Assembly (NCBI RefSeq): GCF_026723765.1
Contig: NZ_CP113524.1
Location: forward strand, 3,333,001-3,397,000
Length of the DNA stretch: 64,000 nt
Direction of reading: 5' to 3'
Source of the DNA: Lacrimispora xylanolytica
GTDB taxonomy: Bacteria > Bacillota > Clostridia > Lachnospirales > Lachnospiraceae
In this document: positions 43,948 to 52,584 of the stretch, in pieces
Layout: each line of letters opens with the position of its first letter
Numbering within the stretch: position 1 is the stretch's first letter
Notes under the pieces: model-generated
Seen by the model: only the letters and a program-made list of their open reading frames with translations
What the model was told of the DNA's origin: nothing
Database searches by the model: none
Program-made: the position numbers and the translations under genes

Positions 43948-44862
43948 TTAGCCCTTCACCGCACCTATCATAGTTCCCTGAACAAAATATCTCTGTACAA
44001 AGGGATAGATACAGATAATTGGCAATGTTGCAAATATAATACAGGAAGACTTTAACACCTCAGGACTTGTGATCTGCCCAGCCAAAGATCCTCCCTCCGC
44101 CTTAAAGGATTCACTGGCAGCTACCACAAGATAATAAAGCTTTAACTGTAAGGGCCGTAAATCCACACGCTGCTTAATGTAGAACAGAGCATCGGAATAA
44201 GCATTCCAGCGCCCTACCGCGTAAAACAGGGAGATGGTTGCTATAATAGGTTTTGATAAAGGAACCACTATGTGGCTTAAAATCTTAAAATGGCTGGCTC
44301 CGTCGATCAGTGCGGATTCAATCAGGCTGTCAGGAATGGAGGCCTTAAAGTTATTTTTCATAATCAGAAAATTATAGGCTGCAAAGGACAGGGGCAAAAT
44401 CATGCACCACCAGGTATCCAGCATACGAAGATTATTCATCAGCAGGTAATCCGGTATGGTTCCTGCTGTGAAATACATGGTAAACATAATCAAAAAGGTC
44501 ATGACCTTTCTTCCCTTTAGCTGAACTCTGCTTAAGGCATAGGCAGCGCTTATGGTAAGGAAGGTTCCTATGGCTGTAAAAGCAGCCGTCACAACTACGG
44601 ATACATATAAGGACCTTACAATAGAAGCATCCTGAAAAACCTTCTTGTACGCATCAAAGTTAATTCCCTTGGGAATCAAGAAAATTTTGTTTGCAATGAC
44701 ATAGGCTTCTTTGCTGATGGACTTTGCAAAGATATGGATAAATGGCAAAAGGCAGGTCATTGATATGGCAAGGAGCAATGCGTAAAAGAATAAGTCTACC
44801 AGTAAATTCTTTGCTCTGGTTTTGGTCCATGCCCTATGCCTCTGGTTCTTACTATACTGCAT
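43948..44862 (-). CDS. Carbohydrate ABC transporter permease (LplC/YtcP-like)
   Basis: This 304-residue protein has six transmembrane helices. The first is LFFYALLLAISMTCLLPFIHIF. The EAA loop reads IESALIDGASHFKILSHIVVPLSKP. It is the partner of the LplB-like permease 12 bases upstream. No ATPase gene is in the cluster, so a shared MsmX-type ATPase elsewhere should energise the pair. Confidence 0.93.
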   Translation of the reverse strand: MQYSKNQRHRAWTKTRAKNLLVDLFFYALLLAISMTCLLPFIHIFAKSISKEAYVIANKIFLIPKGINFDAYKKVFQDASIVRSLYVSVVVTAAFTAIGTFLTISAAYALSRVQLKGRKVMTFLIMFTMYFTAGTIPDYLLMNNLRMLDTWWCMILPLSFAAYNFLIMKNNFKASIPDSLIESALIDGASHFKILSHIVVPLSKPIIATISLFYAVGRWNAYSDALFYIKQRVDLRPLQLKLYYLVVAASESFKAEGGSLAGQITSPEVLKSSCIIFATLPIICIYPFVQRYFVQGTMIGAVKG

Positions 44863-44874
44863 GATCTTCCCTCC

Positions 44875-45831
44875 TTATATAAGACCGTCTTCTCCAAGAC
44901 GTTTGGCTATGTAGTCAGCGAGAACAACAAGTAAAAGGCCGATGACAGACTGGAATAAGCCCAAAGCCGTGGCTTCACTGAATTTGCCGCTTTCAATTCC
45001 CCAACGGTATACCAAAACAGGTATGGTGGTGGTAAATTCTGTGGCCTTCGCATTGGCCAGGGCGTAAATCCGTTCAAAGGAGCCTCCCATCAGTTTTCCA
45101 AGATTCATGATTAAGAGTGTGACAATGGTGCTCCGGATGCAGGGAAGTGTCACATGAAGGCACTGCTTTAACCTTCCAGCGCCATCTACCCTGGCTGCCT
45201 CATAAAGCTCAGAATTCACACCAGTAATGGCCGCCAGATATATAATCGTCCCCCAGCCCATGGACTGCCATACTCCAATCAGTACGTAGCTGATCAGCCA
45301 CCAGGTATTATCCTGCAAAAATGGAATCGGACTGTGGCCCGCATTCTGGATCAATACGTTAACTACCCCGCTGCTGATGGAGAACAGGGAATAACCAATT
45401 CCTCCAATGATGACCCAGGACAAAAAATGAGGGAGGTATAAAAGAGTCTGCATGACGCTTTTGAAATATCTGTTTTTAATTTCATTGAGGATTAAGGCTA
45501 AAATCACTGGCATGGGAAAGGAAAAAACCAGGTCCAGAATATTTAAAAGCAGCGTATTGCCTACGGCCTGACCAAAATCCCGTTTTCCAAACACCTTCTG
45601 AAACACAGAAAATCCCACCCATGGACTTCCGGAATACCCTTTTGCCACCTTGTAATCCTTAAACGCTATGGATAACCCGCTGTAAGGCAGAAATTTAAAT
45701 ACCAGTATAAAGAGCATGGGAAGAATCATGAGTACATAAAGCTGCCAGTCTCTTTGTAAATAACGAAGGAACCCATTCTTTTTTTCCCGATTTGTTCTGC
45801 TCTGGTTCGTCATTCTTTCCGATTTTTTCAT
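44875..45831 (-). CDS. Carbohydrate ABC transporter permease (LplB/YteP-like)
   Basis: This 318-residue protein has a basic N-terminus and six helices. WQLYVLMILPMLFILVFKFLPYSGLSIAF is split over the first helix. The EAA loop is YEAARVDGAGRLKQCLHVTLPCI. ATG 45831 is five bases behind GGGGGG, and the frame's upstream extension is rejected. It is the first gene of the five-gene operon permease-permease-binding protein-CE12-GH112, divergent from an AraC regulator. YteP/YtcP-type importers carry rhamnogalacturonan fragments in Bacillus. Confidence 0.92.
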   Translation of the reverse strand: MKKSERMTNQSRTNREKKNGFLRYLQRDWQLYVLMILPMLFILVFKFLPYSGLSIAFKDYKVAKGYSGSPWVGFSVFQKVFGKRDFGQAVGNTLLLNILDLVFSFPMPVILALILNEIKNRYFKSVMQTLLYLPHFLSWVIIGGIGYSLFSISSGVVNVLIQNAGHSPIPFLQDNTWWLISYVLIGVWQSMGWGTIIYLAAITGVNSELYEAARVDGAGRLKQCLHVTLPCIRSTIVTLLIMNLGKLMGGSFERIYALANAKATEFTTTIPVLVYRWGIESGKFSEATALGLFQSVIGLLLVVLADYIAKRLGEDGLI

Positions 45832-46054
45832 AATATCCCCCCATAGGTGCAAATATTGTTACATCTATTATAAAAAATTCATAAATCCGTTTCCAATCAA
45901 TTACCGGTTAAAACTATGCAATTTCAACCTTTTATTTCTTTTGCCTGCCTTGTAATACCTTTTATTTTTCTTCCTATTTCGAGTTTATTTGCATTTTCAA
46001 CGGATACAGAAGGATTTTTTACATGCAAAACCACTTATTCAAAAAGATTTTTGG

Positions 46055-46084
46055 TTGAAATGAGAATTATATATCATGTATAAT
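46055..46084 (+). promoter_or_regulatory. Promoter of the AraC regulator
   Basis: TTGAAA (46055-46060), 18-base spacer, perfect TATAAT (46079-46084). The -10 box lies inside the first codons of the longest open frame, which proves that the start is further downstream. Confidence 0.78.
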
Positions 46085-46117
46085 AAAAGGAATAAAATCA
46101 GGAAGGATTCAGTACAT

Positions 46118-47071
46118 ATGCCCAAGCACAAAAAGACAGTGATTGAATTTAGAGATTATGATCTGCCCACCCACTTTCCTGTCCTTCTTTTAACTGGAGA
46201 ACATTGGAGGATCTCTGATGTACCTTCGGGGCGTCTTCATATTCACAACTGCCTGGAAATCGGTATATGCGAGACAGACAGCGGCATTATGATTTTTGAA
46301 GATACCTCCTACCCCTTTCAGGCTGGTGACATCACAGCCGTATCCTGTGACATCCCCCACACCACCTGCAGCGCTTTCGGCACCAGCAGCAAATGGTCCT
46401 ATTTATTCGTTGATATGGGGGAACTGCTCCACCCCTTTTTCTCTGGTGCAGATCTTCACAATATGGAGCTTTTCTCGGTCTCTGAGCACCATCTAAGCCT
46501 GATCATGGGAAAAAGGGAGTATCCAGTCATTCATTCCCTTGTTACGGAAATCATAGAGGAGCTTAAAAGGAAGGAACCTGGGTTTGAACTGGCGGTGCGG
46601 GGATTGTTTCTAGCCCTGGCTTCCAATCTTATGAGAATTTCTGCCCTCCATCATCAAAAAAAAGACCAGCCCCCGGAAAATGCACTTGTCATTGCACCGG
46701 CACTGGAATTTATTCGCTACCATTATATGGAAGACTTCCCTATGGAACATCTGGCCGCTTTATGCGGTCTAAGTCCTACCCATTTTCGAAGGCTGTTTTC
46801 TTCTATTACAGGAACAAGACCGCTAGAGCATCTTAATACCACACGCATCCGAAAGGCGTCTGATCTGCTGCGCATGACAGAGGAATCCGTCTTAAGCATT
46901 TCCGAACGGGTGGGGTTTCATTCTATCTCTAGCTTTAACCGGCATTTCCTATCTGTAACAGGAAAATCACCAAGGGACTGGCGTAAACAGATGTCAATTC
47001 TTAAGGACCAGTCCTTGTATAAGTATAATGGCTGGATGTATGCAGAAATCCTTAAAAAATCTGATTCTTAA
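46118..47071 (+). CDS. AraC-family regulator of the GH112/LplABC operon (inferred)
   Basis: This 317-residue protein has an N-terminal cupin-type sensor (about 1-110, with GRLHIHNCLEIGIC and FQAGDITAVSCDIPHT). A C-terminal AraC domain follows at about 195-295 (FPMEHLAALCGLSPTHFRRLF and SISERVGFHSISSFNRHF, then GKSPRDWRK). ATG 46118 follows AGGAAGGA by ten bases. It is divergent from the importer operon and is its likely activator, responding to an imported sugar. Confidence 0.9.
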   Translation: MPKHKKTVIEFRDYDLPTHFPVLLLTGEHWRISDVPSGRLHIHNCLEIGICETDSGIMIFEDTSYPFQAGDITAVSCDIPHTTCSAFGTSSKWSYLFVDMGELLHPFFSGADLHNMELFSVSEHHLSLIMGKREYPVIHSLVTEIIEELKRKEPGFELAVRGLFLALASNLMRISALHHQKKDQPPENALVIAPALEFIRYHYMEDFPMEHLAALCGLSPTHFRRLFSSITGTRPLEHLNTTRIRKASDLLRMTEESVLSISERVGFHSISSFNRHFLSVTGKSPRDWRKQMSILKDQSLYKYNGWMYAEILKKSDS

Positions 47072-47101
47072 AAGACCGCCTGGGAAATGCCAGGCGGTCT
47101 T
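47072..47101. terminator. Bidirectional terminator
   Basis: Perfect 12-bp stem AAGACCGCCTGG/CCAGGCGGTCTT with a 6-base loop. T-tract quality is better on the minus strand (TTTT). It lies between the AraC gene and the convergent anti-sigma gene. Confidence 0.82.
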
Positions 47102-47119
47102 ACCACGTTCAAACTATAA

Positions 47120-47899
47120 TTATTTCATATCAATGATATCTCTGGCCATTCCAGTTAAGGGTTCCAGACCGAATTCATCAAAGGTAAACAGCAGATAATC
47201 AATTCCATTTTCAGACCAGCTTACCATTTGGTATACCTTTCGTTCTTCCTCACTGCTTCCATAACTGATCATCAATTTTCCTTCCTCTTCAAGCTTTTTA
47301 TCTTCTGGAGAAGGCTCTTTATCTGGGGGAAGAAACAAATAGCTTTGAGATGAAACTGTCATTGTTACGTTATGATAGACTTCTTTTTTAGCAGCCTTGT
47401 CATTCTCCTCTGCCAATGCTTCCTGATGAACATGACTGGTAAGCGTTACCTGTTTATTCTTTCCATAGTTGGCATAAGCCTGTGGATATTCCATCACCTC
47501 AATATTGTCATCGCCCACACCCCTGACCTTTGAAATATGTCCATTTAGAAAGTTCAGATCATTGGATAATGATTCTGGGATTTTGGGTGACATTTTCATC
47601 TGGTCTGCTGCCTTTTCACGAAGTTCTGCTATGGTATAATTATCCCTGTTATCTGAACTACTAATAAAACTTGTGATTTTTCCTGAAGCAACTGCAGTCA
47701 CTGTACCTAATACTGTAATAACTGCCACTGCCATAAATGCTGCTGCCAGCTTATTGGTTCTTAATTTCATATGACCACTCCTTTGATTACATTTTTTATG
47801 AATTTCTAATAGGCGGCGTTCCCTGTCCACCATGGGTTCTAAGGAATCTAATTCTGTTTTTATCTTATCTCTTAACTCATCATCCAGATTTCTAGCCAT
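47120..47899 (-). CDS. Membrane-bound anti-sigma factor (DUF4179-like), partner of the ECF sigma factor
   Basis: This 259-residue protein has a cytoplasmic N-terminus of about 50 residues (with RERRLLEIHKK), one transmembrane helix (about 50-75, KLAAAFMAVAVITVLGTVTAV) and an extracellular part of about 185 residues without cysteines or a recognised enzyme fold. Gene order and topology fit an anti-sigma factor that sequesters the sigma factor until an envelope signal arrives. The start ATG 47899 overlaps the sigma stop by eight bases, and GGGG precedes it. Confidence 0.78.
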   Translation of the reverse strand: MARNLDDELRDKIKTELDSLEPMVDRERRLLEIHKKCNQRSGHMKLRTNKLAAAFMAVAVITVLGTVTAVASGKITSFISSSDNRDNYTIAELREKAADQMKMSPKIPESLSNDLNFLNGHISKVRGVGDDNIEVMEYPQAYANYGKNKQVTLTSHVHQEALAEENDKAAKKEVYHNVTMTVSSQSYLFLPPDKEPSPEDKKLEEEGKLMISYGSSEEERKVYQMVSWSENGIDYLLFTFDEFGLEPLTGMARDIIDMK

Positions 47900-48503
47900 G
47901 ACAGATTCCCCTTTCCTCTTCCTCTCTGCTGTCATCCTCCAGCAAATCCTTTAAAAGCTTCCTGGCCTTATATAGACGGGATTTTACAGTTCCCTCCAAG
48001 GTTCCGGTCACTTTAGCTATTTCCTTTGTACTCAGCTCATTGTAATAATACAATAGAACAACTGTCCTGTATTTTACGTCAAGGCACTGGAGTGCACTTT
48101 GAATCTCTAAAGCAGACTCTGCTTCCAGAACTGTCCCAAGGGGCCCTTTATTTGTTTCATCTTCCAGAATCCGCTCCGCCCTCATTTTATCCTCCTCATT
48201 AAAAAGAATCCCTTCAAATGAGAGCTCATATCTTCCCTTTTTTCTTTTCTCATACCGCCAGGCTGTTCTCACCATAATCTGGTAGAGCCAGGGTACAAAC
48301 CGTTCTGGCTCTTTTAGCGTGGCTCTGTGGAGAAAGCATTTCACAAATGTTTCTTGAATGATATCTTCACTGTCGCTTCGGTTTCCAGTTATGAAATATG
48401 CCATTCTGTAAAGCTTTCCGAAGCAGGAACGGTATAATTCATCAAACGCTGTCTCGCTGCCGGCAAGCATGCTTTCCACCAATGTCTTTTTCGCTTCGTC
48501 CAT
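47892..48503 (-). CDS. ECF-type RNA polymerase sigma factor
   Basis: This 203-residue protein has sigma-70 region 2 at about 15-85 (FDELYRSCFGKLYRMAYFITG and DIIQETFVKCFLHRA). Region 4 is at about 130-190 (ALQCLDVKYRTVVLLYYYNEL, then STKEIAKVTGTLEGTVKSRL). A longer linker than usual separates them (about 95-130, rich in E and K). ATG 48503 has AAGGA seven bases upstream; the longer frame is rejected. It is translated just before its anti-sigma partner. Confidence 0.92.
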   Translation of the reverse strand: MDEAKKTLVESMLAGSETAFDELYRSCFGKLYRMAYFITGNRSDSEDIIQETFVKCFLHRATLKEPERFVPWLYQIMVRTAWRYEKRKKGRYELSFEGILFNEEDKMRAERILEDETNKGPLGTVLEAESALEIQSALQCLDVKYRTVVLLYYYNELSTKEIAKVTGTLEGTVKSRLYKARKLLKDLLEDDSREEEERGICHG

Positions 48504-48608
48504 TGCCTTTTCCTTTCCTTTTTCGATGCATCTATATACTAAGAGCCAGCAAAGACTCCATTGGTTCATTTTAATTGAATCTTTTTGAAATTTTTTCCAG
48601 TCCAACGC

Positions 48609-48709
48609 AAAAAAAGAACCAGAGAATGAAACAACTGGCTGCAGTCTTACGGCATTCGTAATCCTTGTTCCTACACTGCAGTCAAAGCCGTTTTCGTCTC
48701 TGATTCTTT
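48609..48709 (-). terminator. Large terminator structure after ftsH
   Basis: A 13-bp outer stem (48613-48625 against 48697-48709, one G-T pair) encloses further pairing such as ACGGC/GCCGT and CTGCAG. On the minus strand it is followed by seven T. It is unusually long, about 100 bases, for a terminator. Confidence 0.65.
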
Positions 48710-48713
48710 TTAT

Positions 48714-50576
48714 TTATCCTTGTACCGCTTCTTTTCGGAAGATTTCCATAAACTCTTCTCCGGTTATGGTCTCCCGTTCTAAGAGGTATTCTGCAATTTC
48801 ATGAAGCTTATTGATGTTATCCTTTAAGATCTTATACGCCTTCTGGTGCTGCTCACGAACGATCTGGATTACTGCCTCATCGATCCGTTTTGCAGTCTCT
48901 GGGGCACAGGCAAGTGACGTATCTCCGCCCAGATATTGGTTGGTCACGGTCTCAAGGGCTACCATATCAAACTCATCGGTCATACCGTAGCGGGTAACCA
49001 TGGCTCTGGCAATTCTAGTCGCCTGCTCGATATCATTGGAAGCACCGCTGGTAACTGTTTGAAATATCAGTTCTTCTGCCGCTCTTCCTCCGGTAAAGGT
49101 GGCAATCTTATTAAGAGCCGCCTCCTTGGTAAGAAGATGACGTTCTTCTTCATCTACCTGCATGGTATATCCAAGGGCTCCTGAGGTTCTTGGAATAATC
49201 GTAATCTTATGAACCGGTGCGGATTGTGTCTGGGAAGCGGCTACCAATGCATGTCCCACCTCATGGTAAGCAATGATCTTCTTCTCTTCCACATTGACAG
49301 AGGCATCCTTTTTCTGATAACCAGCGATTACAACTTCCACGCTTTCTTCCAGATCCCTCTGTGTTACGGTTTTTCTTCCCAAACGCACGGCTCTTAATGC
49401 ACCCTCGTTAATAATATTGGCAAGCTCCGCTCCGCTTGCTCCAGAAGTGGCAAGAGCGATTCCTCTAAAATCCACATCATCAGACAGCTTAACATTCTTT
49501 CCATGAACCTTTAAAATAGATTCTCTACCATTTAAATCCGGCAGCTCCACTGGAATACGTCTGTCAAACCGGCCTGGACGTAACAGGGCTTTATCCAGAG
49601 AATCGGGGCGGTTGGTGGCCGCCAATATAACGACACCCTTCTTTCCGTCAAACCCATCCATCTCAGCCAGAAGCTGATTTAAAGTCTGTTCTCTTTCATC
49701 ATTACCGGAAAATCCGCCACCATCACGTTTCTTACCTATGGTATCAATCTCATCAATGAACACGATACAAGGTGCTTTGTCGTTGGCCTGCTTAAATAAA
49801 TCCCTGACCTTAGCTGCACCCATACCTACAAACATTTCCACAAATTCCGAACCGGAGATAGAGAAAAACGGTACGTGAGCCTCACCCGCCACTGCTCTTG
49901 CAAGAAGTGTCTTACCAGTTCCAGGAGGTCCTACTAAAAGGGCTCCCTTTGGTAGTGAGGCACCGATTTCTGCATACTTCTGAGGATTATGAAGAAAATC
50001 TACAATTTCTTTTAAGGCGTCCTTTGCTTCTTCCTGACCGGCAACATCACGGAAGGTCTTACCTGTCTCAGATTCCGCATAAATCTTTGGATTTGACTTT
50101 CCAAAAGACATGGTATTGGGACCGCCCATACGCTTTTGAAGCTGCCTTGACAAGAAGTTACCTAAAAATACAAAAATCAGGATCGGTATGATCCAGGTGA
50201 GCATAAAAGAAAGAATGGGTGACATCTGGGCAACGATGGTCTTTTCAAACTGAACATTATGAGAAACCAACCGCTGCATTAAAGTATCATCCGGCCATGG
50301 TCCGGTTTTATATACCTGATATACTGGCTTTCCTTCCCAGTCCTTTTTCCCGGTATCGGATTTAAACTGAATCTCTGTTTCTGTTTTTGCCACTGCCTGA
50401 ACCTTACCCTGATCCACCATTTCCAAAAAGGTACTGTATGGCACCTCTGTCATGGCTTTTGACTGAATCCATGGTACTGTCAGTGCGTTAAATATGATCA
50501 TAAGCACTAAAACAATGGCGTAATAGTACATAAATGATTTTTTATTTCCAGAGTCTTTATCATCTTTTAACCCCAT
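48714..50576 (-). CDS. ftsH: ATP-dependent zinc metalloprotease FtsH
   Basis: This 620-residue membrane protease degrades damaged or regulatory proteins. Helix one is at 15-36 and helix two at about 119-143, with a small extracytoplasmic domain between them. The AAA module has Walker A GPPGTGKT (216-223), Walker B IVFIDEID (Asp275, Glu276) and the second region of homology ATNRPDSLDKALLRPGRFDR. The zinc site is HEVGH (438-442). The C-terminal tail is short, so the protein is of the compact clostridial type. GGAGG precedes the ATG. Its first 17 bases overlap the end of the flavodoxin-like gene. Confidence 0.96.
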   Translation of the reverse strand: MGLKDDKDSGNKKSFMYYYAIVLVLMIIFNALTVPWIQSKAMTEVPYSTFLEMVDQGKVQAVAKTETEIQFKSDTGKKDWEGKPVYQVYKTGPWPDDTLMQRLVSHNVQFEKTIVAQMSPILSFMLTWIIPILIFVFLGNFLSRQLQKRMGGPNTMSFGKSNPKIYAESETGKTFRDVAGQEEAKDALKEIVDFLHNPQKYAEIGASLPKGALLVGPPGTGKTLLARAVAGEAHVPFFSISGSEFVEMFVGMGAAKVRDLFKQANDKAPCIVFIDEIDTIGKKRDGGGFSGNDEREQTLNQLLAEMDGFDGKKGVVILAATNRPDSLDKALLRPGRFDRRIPVELPDLNGRESILKVHGKNVKLSDDVDFRGIALATSGASGAELANIINEGALRAVRLGRKTVTQRDLEESVEVVIAGYQKKDASVNVEEKKIIAYHEVGHALVAASQTQSAPVHKITIIPRTSGALGYTMQVDEEERHLLTKEAALNKIATFTGGRAAEELIFQTVTSGASNDIEQATRIARAMVTRYGMTDEFDMVALETVTNQYLGGDTSLACAPETAKRIDEAVIQIVREQHQKAYKILKDNINKLHEIAEYLLERETITGEEFMEIFRKEAVQG

Positions 50577-51102
50577 TTTGATCCTCCTCTTCTTTTGTTA
50601 CCTGCTTTAATACGGATTTTACGAACCGGCATACATTATCTAAATCCTGCTCATTGGGATGCAGCATGGCATCCTCGTAAGCAGATATCAAAGCCCTGAT
50701 CTGCGGCGTATTGCTCACCGCCTGCATCTGTCTGTATTTTTCAAGTATAAAGGGTCCTAACTTCCCTCCACACAAAAAGCAGCCAAGATATTCGTTATCT
50801 TCCGGCAGAAAAACAGCCACTTGCCGCTCCACCTGCTTTAAATAATCTTCATTTCCCATCAGCCCGCAGGTTCCAAATAATGCAACCCGTTTTCCATGCA
50901 GACTGGAAAGAAAGTCCATCATCTCAGTCTCACAGGTTCCGCGGTTATTCCAGAAACCAATAAAATACGTATCAGCTTCCTCCGTTCGTAATTCCTCCAG
51001 TCTGACGATATCTTTGGACTTTCCGGGAAGGGCTTCAAAAATTTTCATAGCCACCTTCTGAGTATTTCCGGTTTTACTAATATATACAACCAAATAGTCC
51101 AT
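50560..51102 (-). CDS. Flavodoxin-like protein
   Basis: This 180-residue protein has a flavodoxin fold with the phosphate-binding loop YISKTGNTQKVA at residues 8-19. Further blocks are FIGFWNNRGTCETEMM and LFGTCGLMG. It would bind FMN and act in one-electron transfer; the partner is not known. ATG 51102 has GAGGAGG nine bases upstream. The end overlaps ftsH by 17 bases, so both genes are probably co-expressed. Confidence 0.87.
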   Translation of the reverse strand: MDYLVVYISKTGNTQKVAMKIFEALPGKSKDIVRLEELRTEEADTYFIGFWNNRGTCETEMMDFLSSLHGKRVALFGTCGLMGNEDYLKQVERQVAVFLPEDNEYLGCFLCGGKLGPFILEKYRQMQAVSNTPQIRALISAYEDAMLHPNEQDLDNVCRFVKSVLKQVTKEEEDQNGVKR

Positions 51103-51253
51103 AGATTGAGCCTCCTCTATGAATAAAATATACCAGAGTTGGTTTTTTATCAATAGAAATTCCAAATGTTAATACAATTTATGTAATTTTTAGAATTTTA
51201 AAGAATTTGATCCAGCAATATTCGATAGAGGAAATACTGATTTCTTACACATA

Positions 51254-51289
51254 AAAAGACCGCAGAAGGAAGTTTTTCCTCTTTCTGCG
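51254..51289 (-). terminator. Terminator of the hem operon
   Basis: On the minus strand CGCAGAA, AGAGGAA and a short loop pair with TTCC and TTCTGCG, followed by TCTTTTT. It begins about 18 bases after the hemL stop. Confidence 0.75.
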
Positions 51290-51306
51290 ATCCATGTTTC
51301 AACCGA

Positions 51307-52581
51307 TTAAAGATGGCTGGCTGCTTCTTTTATAATACGACAGGTCTTCTCAATATCCTCGTCCGTATGGGCTGCGCTTAAGAACAGAATCTCAAACTGA
51401 GATGGGGCTGTGTAAATGCCATGGTCTAACAGATAATGGAAGTAGGCTGCATATTTCTTCGTATCAGAGGTGAGGGCTGTTTCAAAGTCCACCACCGGAG
51501 TTTTGGAAAAGAACACGCTGAATAAGGAACCTGCCTGATTGATCTGAGTGTCAGGCAGCGCCTCTTTCAGTGCCGATATAAGCCTGTCTGCCTTTTCTTC
51601 CAGCCCCTTATAAATTTCTGGGCGTTCCATTAACGTTTTAATGGTAGCGATTCCTGCCGCCGTTGCAATTGGATTGCCGGAAAGGGTTCCTGCCTGATAC
51701 ACCTTTCCCACAGGAGAAACCGTTTCCATGATTTCCCTGCGTCCTCCATAAACTCCCATTGGCATACCGCCTCCTGCTATTTTGCCAAGAGTGGTCATGT
51801 CAGGAATCACACCGTAATATTTTTGAGCACCTCCGATTCCCATTCGGAATCCGGTAATGACCTCATCAAAAATAAGCAGCGCCCCATAGCGGGTGGTAAT
51901 CTCTCTTAAGAATTCCAGAAAGCCCTGACTTGGAGGAACCAGACCCATATTGGCAGCCACAGGCTCAACCACAACTGCAGCTATTGACTGTGGAAACTGT
52001 TGAAACAACGTCTTAACGGATTCTTCCCCATTGTATGTGGCAAGCAGAGTATGCTCTGTATAGGAAGCCGGTACACCGGCACTGTCTGGTGCCGATCCGG
52101 TTAAGGCACCGGAACCTGCTTTCACCAAAAGGCCGTCGGAATGGCCGTGATAGCAGCCTTTAAATTTTACAATTTTATCTCTTCCTGTAAATCCTCTGGC
52201 TGCACGAATGGCGCTCATGACTGCTTCTGTGCCGGAGCTTACCATTCTCATCATCTCCATGGAAGGAATGCATTCCCGGATGAGCCCGCCAAGGACCAGT
52301 TCCTTTTTCGTCGGCGCCCCAAAGGACAGGCCATCAAGACACGCTTCTCTGACTGCCTCTATGACAGGTCCGTAACCATGGCCTAGGATGCTTGGCCCCC
52401 AGGAATTTACGTAATCAATATATTCATTGCCATCCTCATCAAAGATATGGGAACCTGATGCCCGTTTTACGAACACAGGTGCCCCTCCTACGGATCCAAA
52501 GGCTCGGACGGGACTATTTACCCCTCCCGGGAAATAGTTCCTGGATTCCTCAAATAATGCGTTTGATTCTTCGAATTTCAT
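51307..52581 (-). CDS. hemL: Glutamate-1-semialdehyde 2,1-aminomutase
   Basis: This 424-residue PLP enzyme turns glutamate-1-semialdehyde into 5-aminolevulinate. Landmarks are FPGGVNSPVRAF near the start, MVSSGTEAVMSAIRAARG (PLP phosphate binding), IFDEVITGFR and the PLP lysine Lys267 in TTLGKIAGGGMP. AGGAG lies nine bases before the ATG. The gene follows the cobA/hemD fusion by three bases and is last in the operon, although it acts second in the pathway. Confidence 0.97.
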   Translation of the reverse strand: MKFEESNALFEESRNYFPGGVNSPVRAFGSVGGAPVFVKRASGSHIFDEDGNEYIDYVNSWGPSILGHGYGPVIEAVREACLDGLSFGAPTKKELVLGGLIRECIPSMEMMRMVSSGTEAVMSAIRAARGFTGRDKIVKFKGCYHGHSDGLLVKAGSGALTGSAPDSAGVPASYTEHTLLATYNGEESVKTLFQQFPQSIAAVVVEPVAANMGLVPPSQGFLEFLREITTRYGALLIFDEVITGFRMGIGGAQKYYGVIPDMTTLGKIAGGGMPMGVYGGRREIMETVSPVGKVYQAGTLSGNPIATAAGIATIKTLMERPEIYKGLEEKADRLISALKEALPDTQINQAGSLFSVFFSKTPVVDFETALTSDTKKYAAYFHYLLDHGIYTAPSQFEILFLSAAHTDEDIEKTCRIIKEAASHL

Positions 52582-52584
52582 TTG

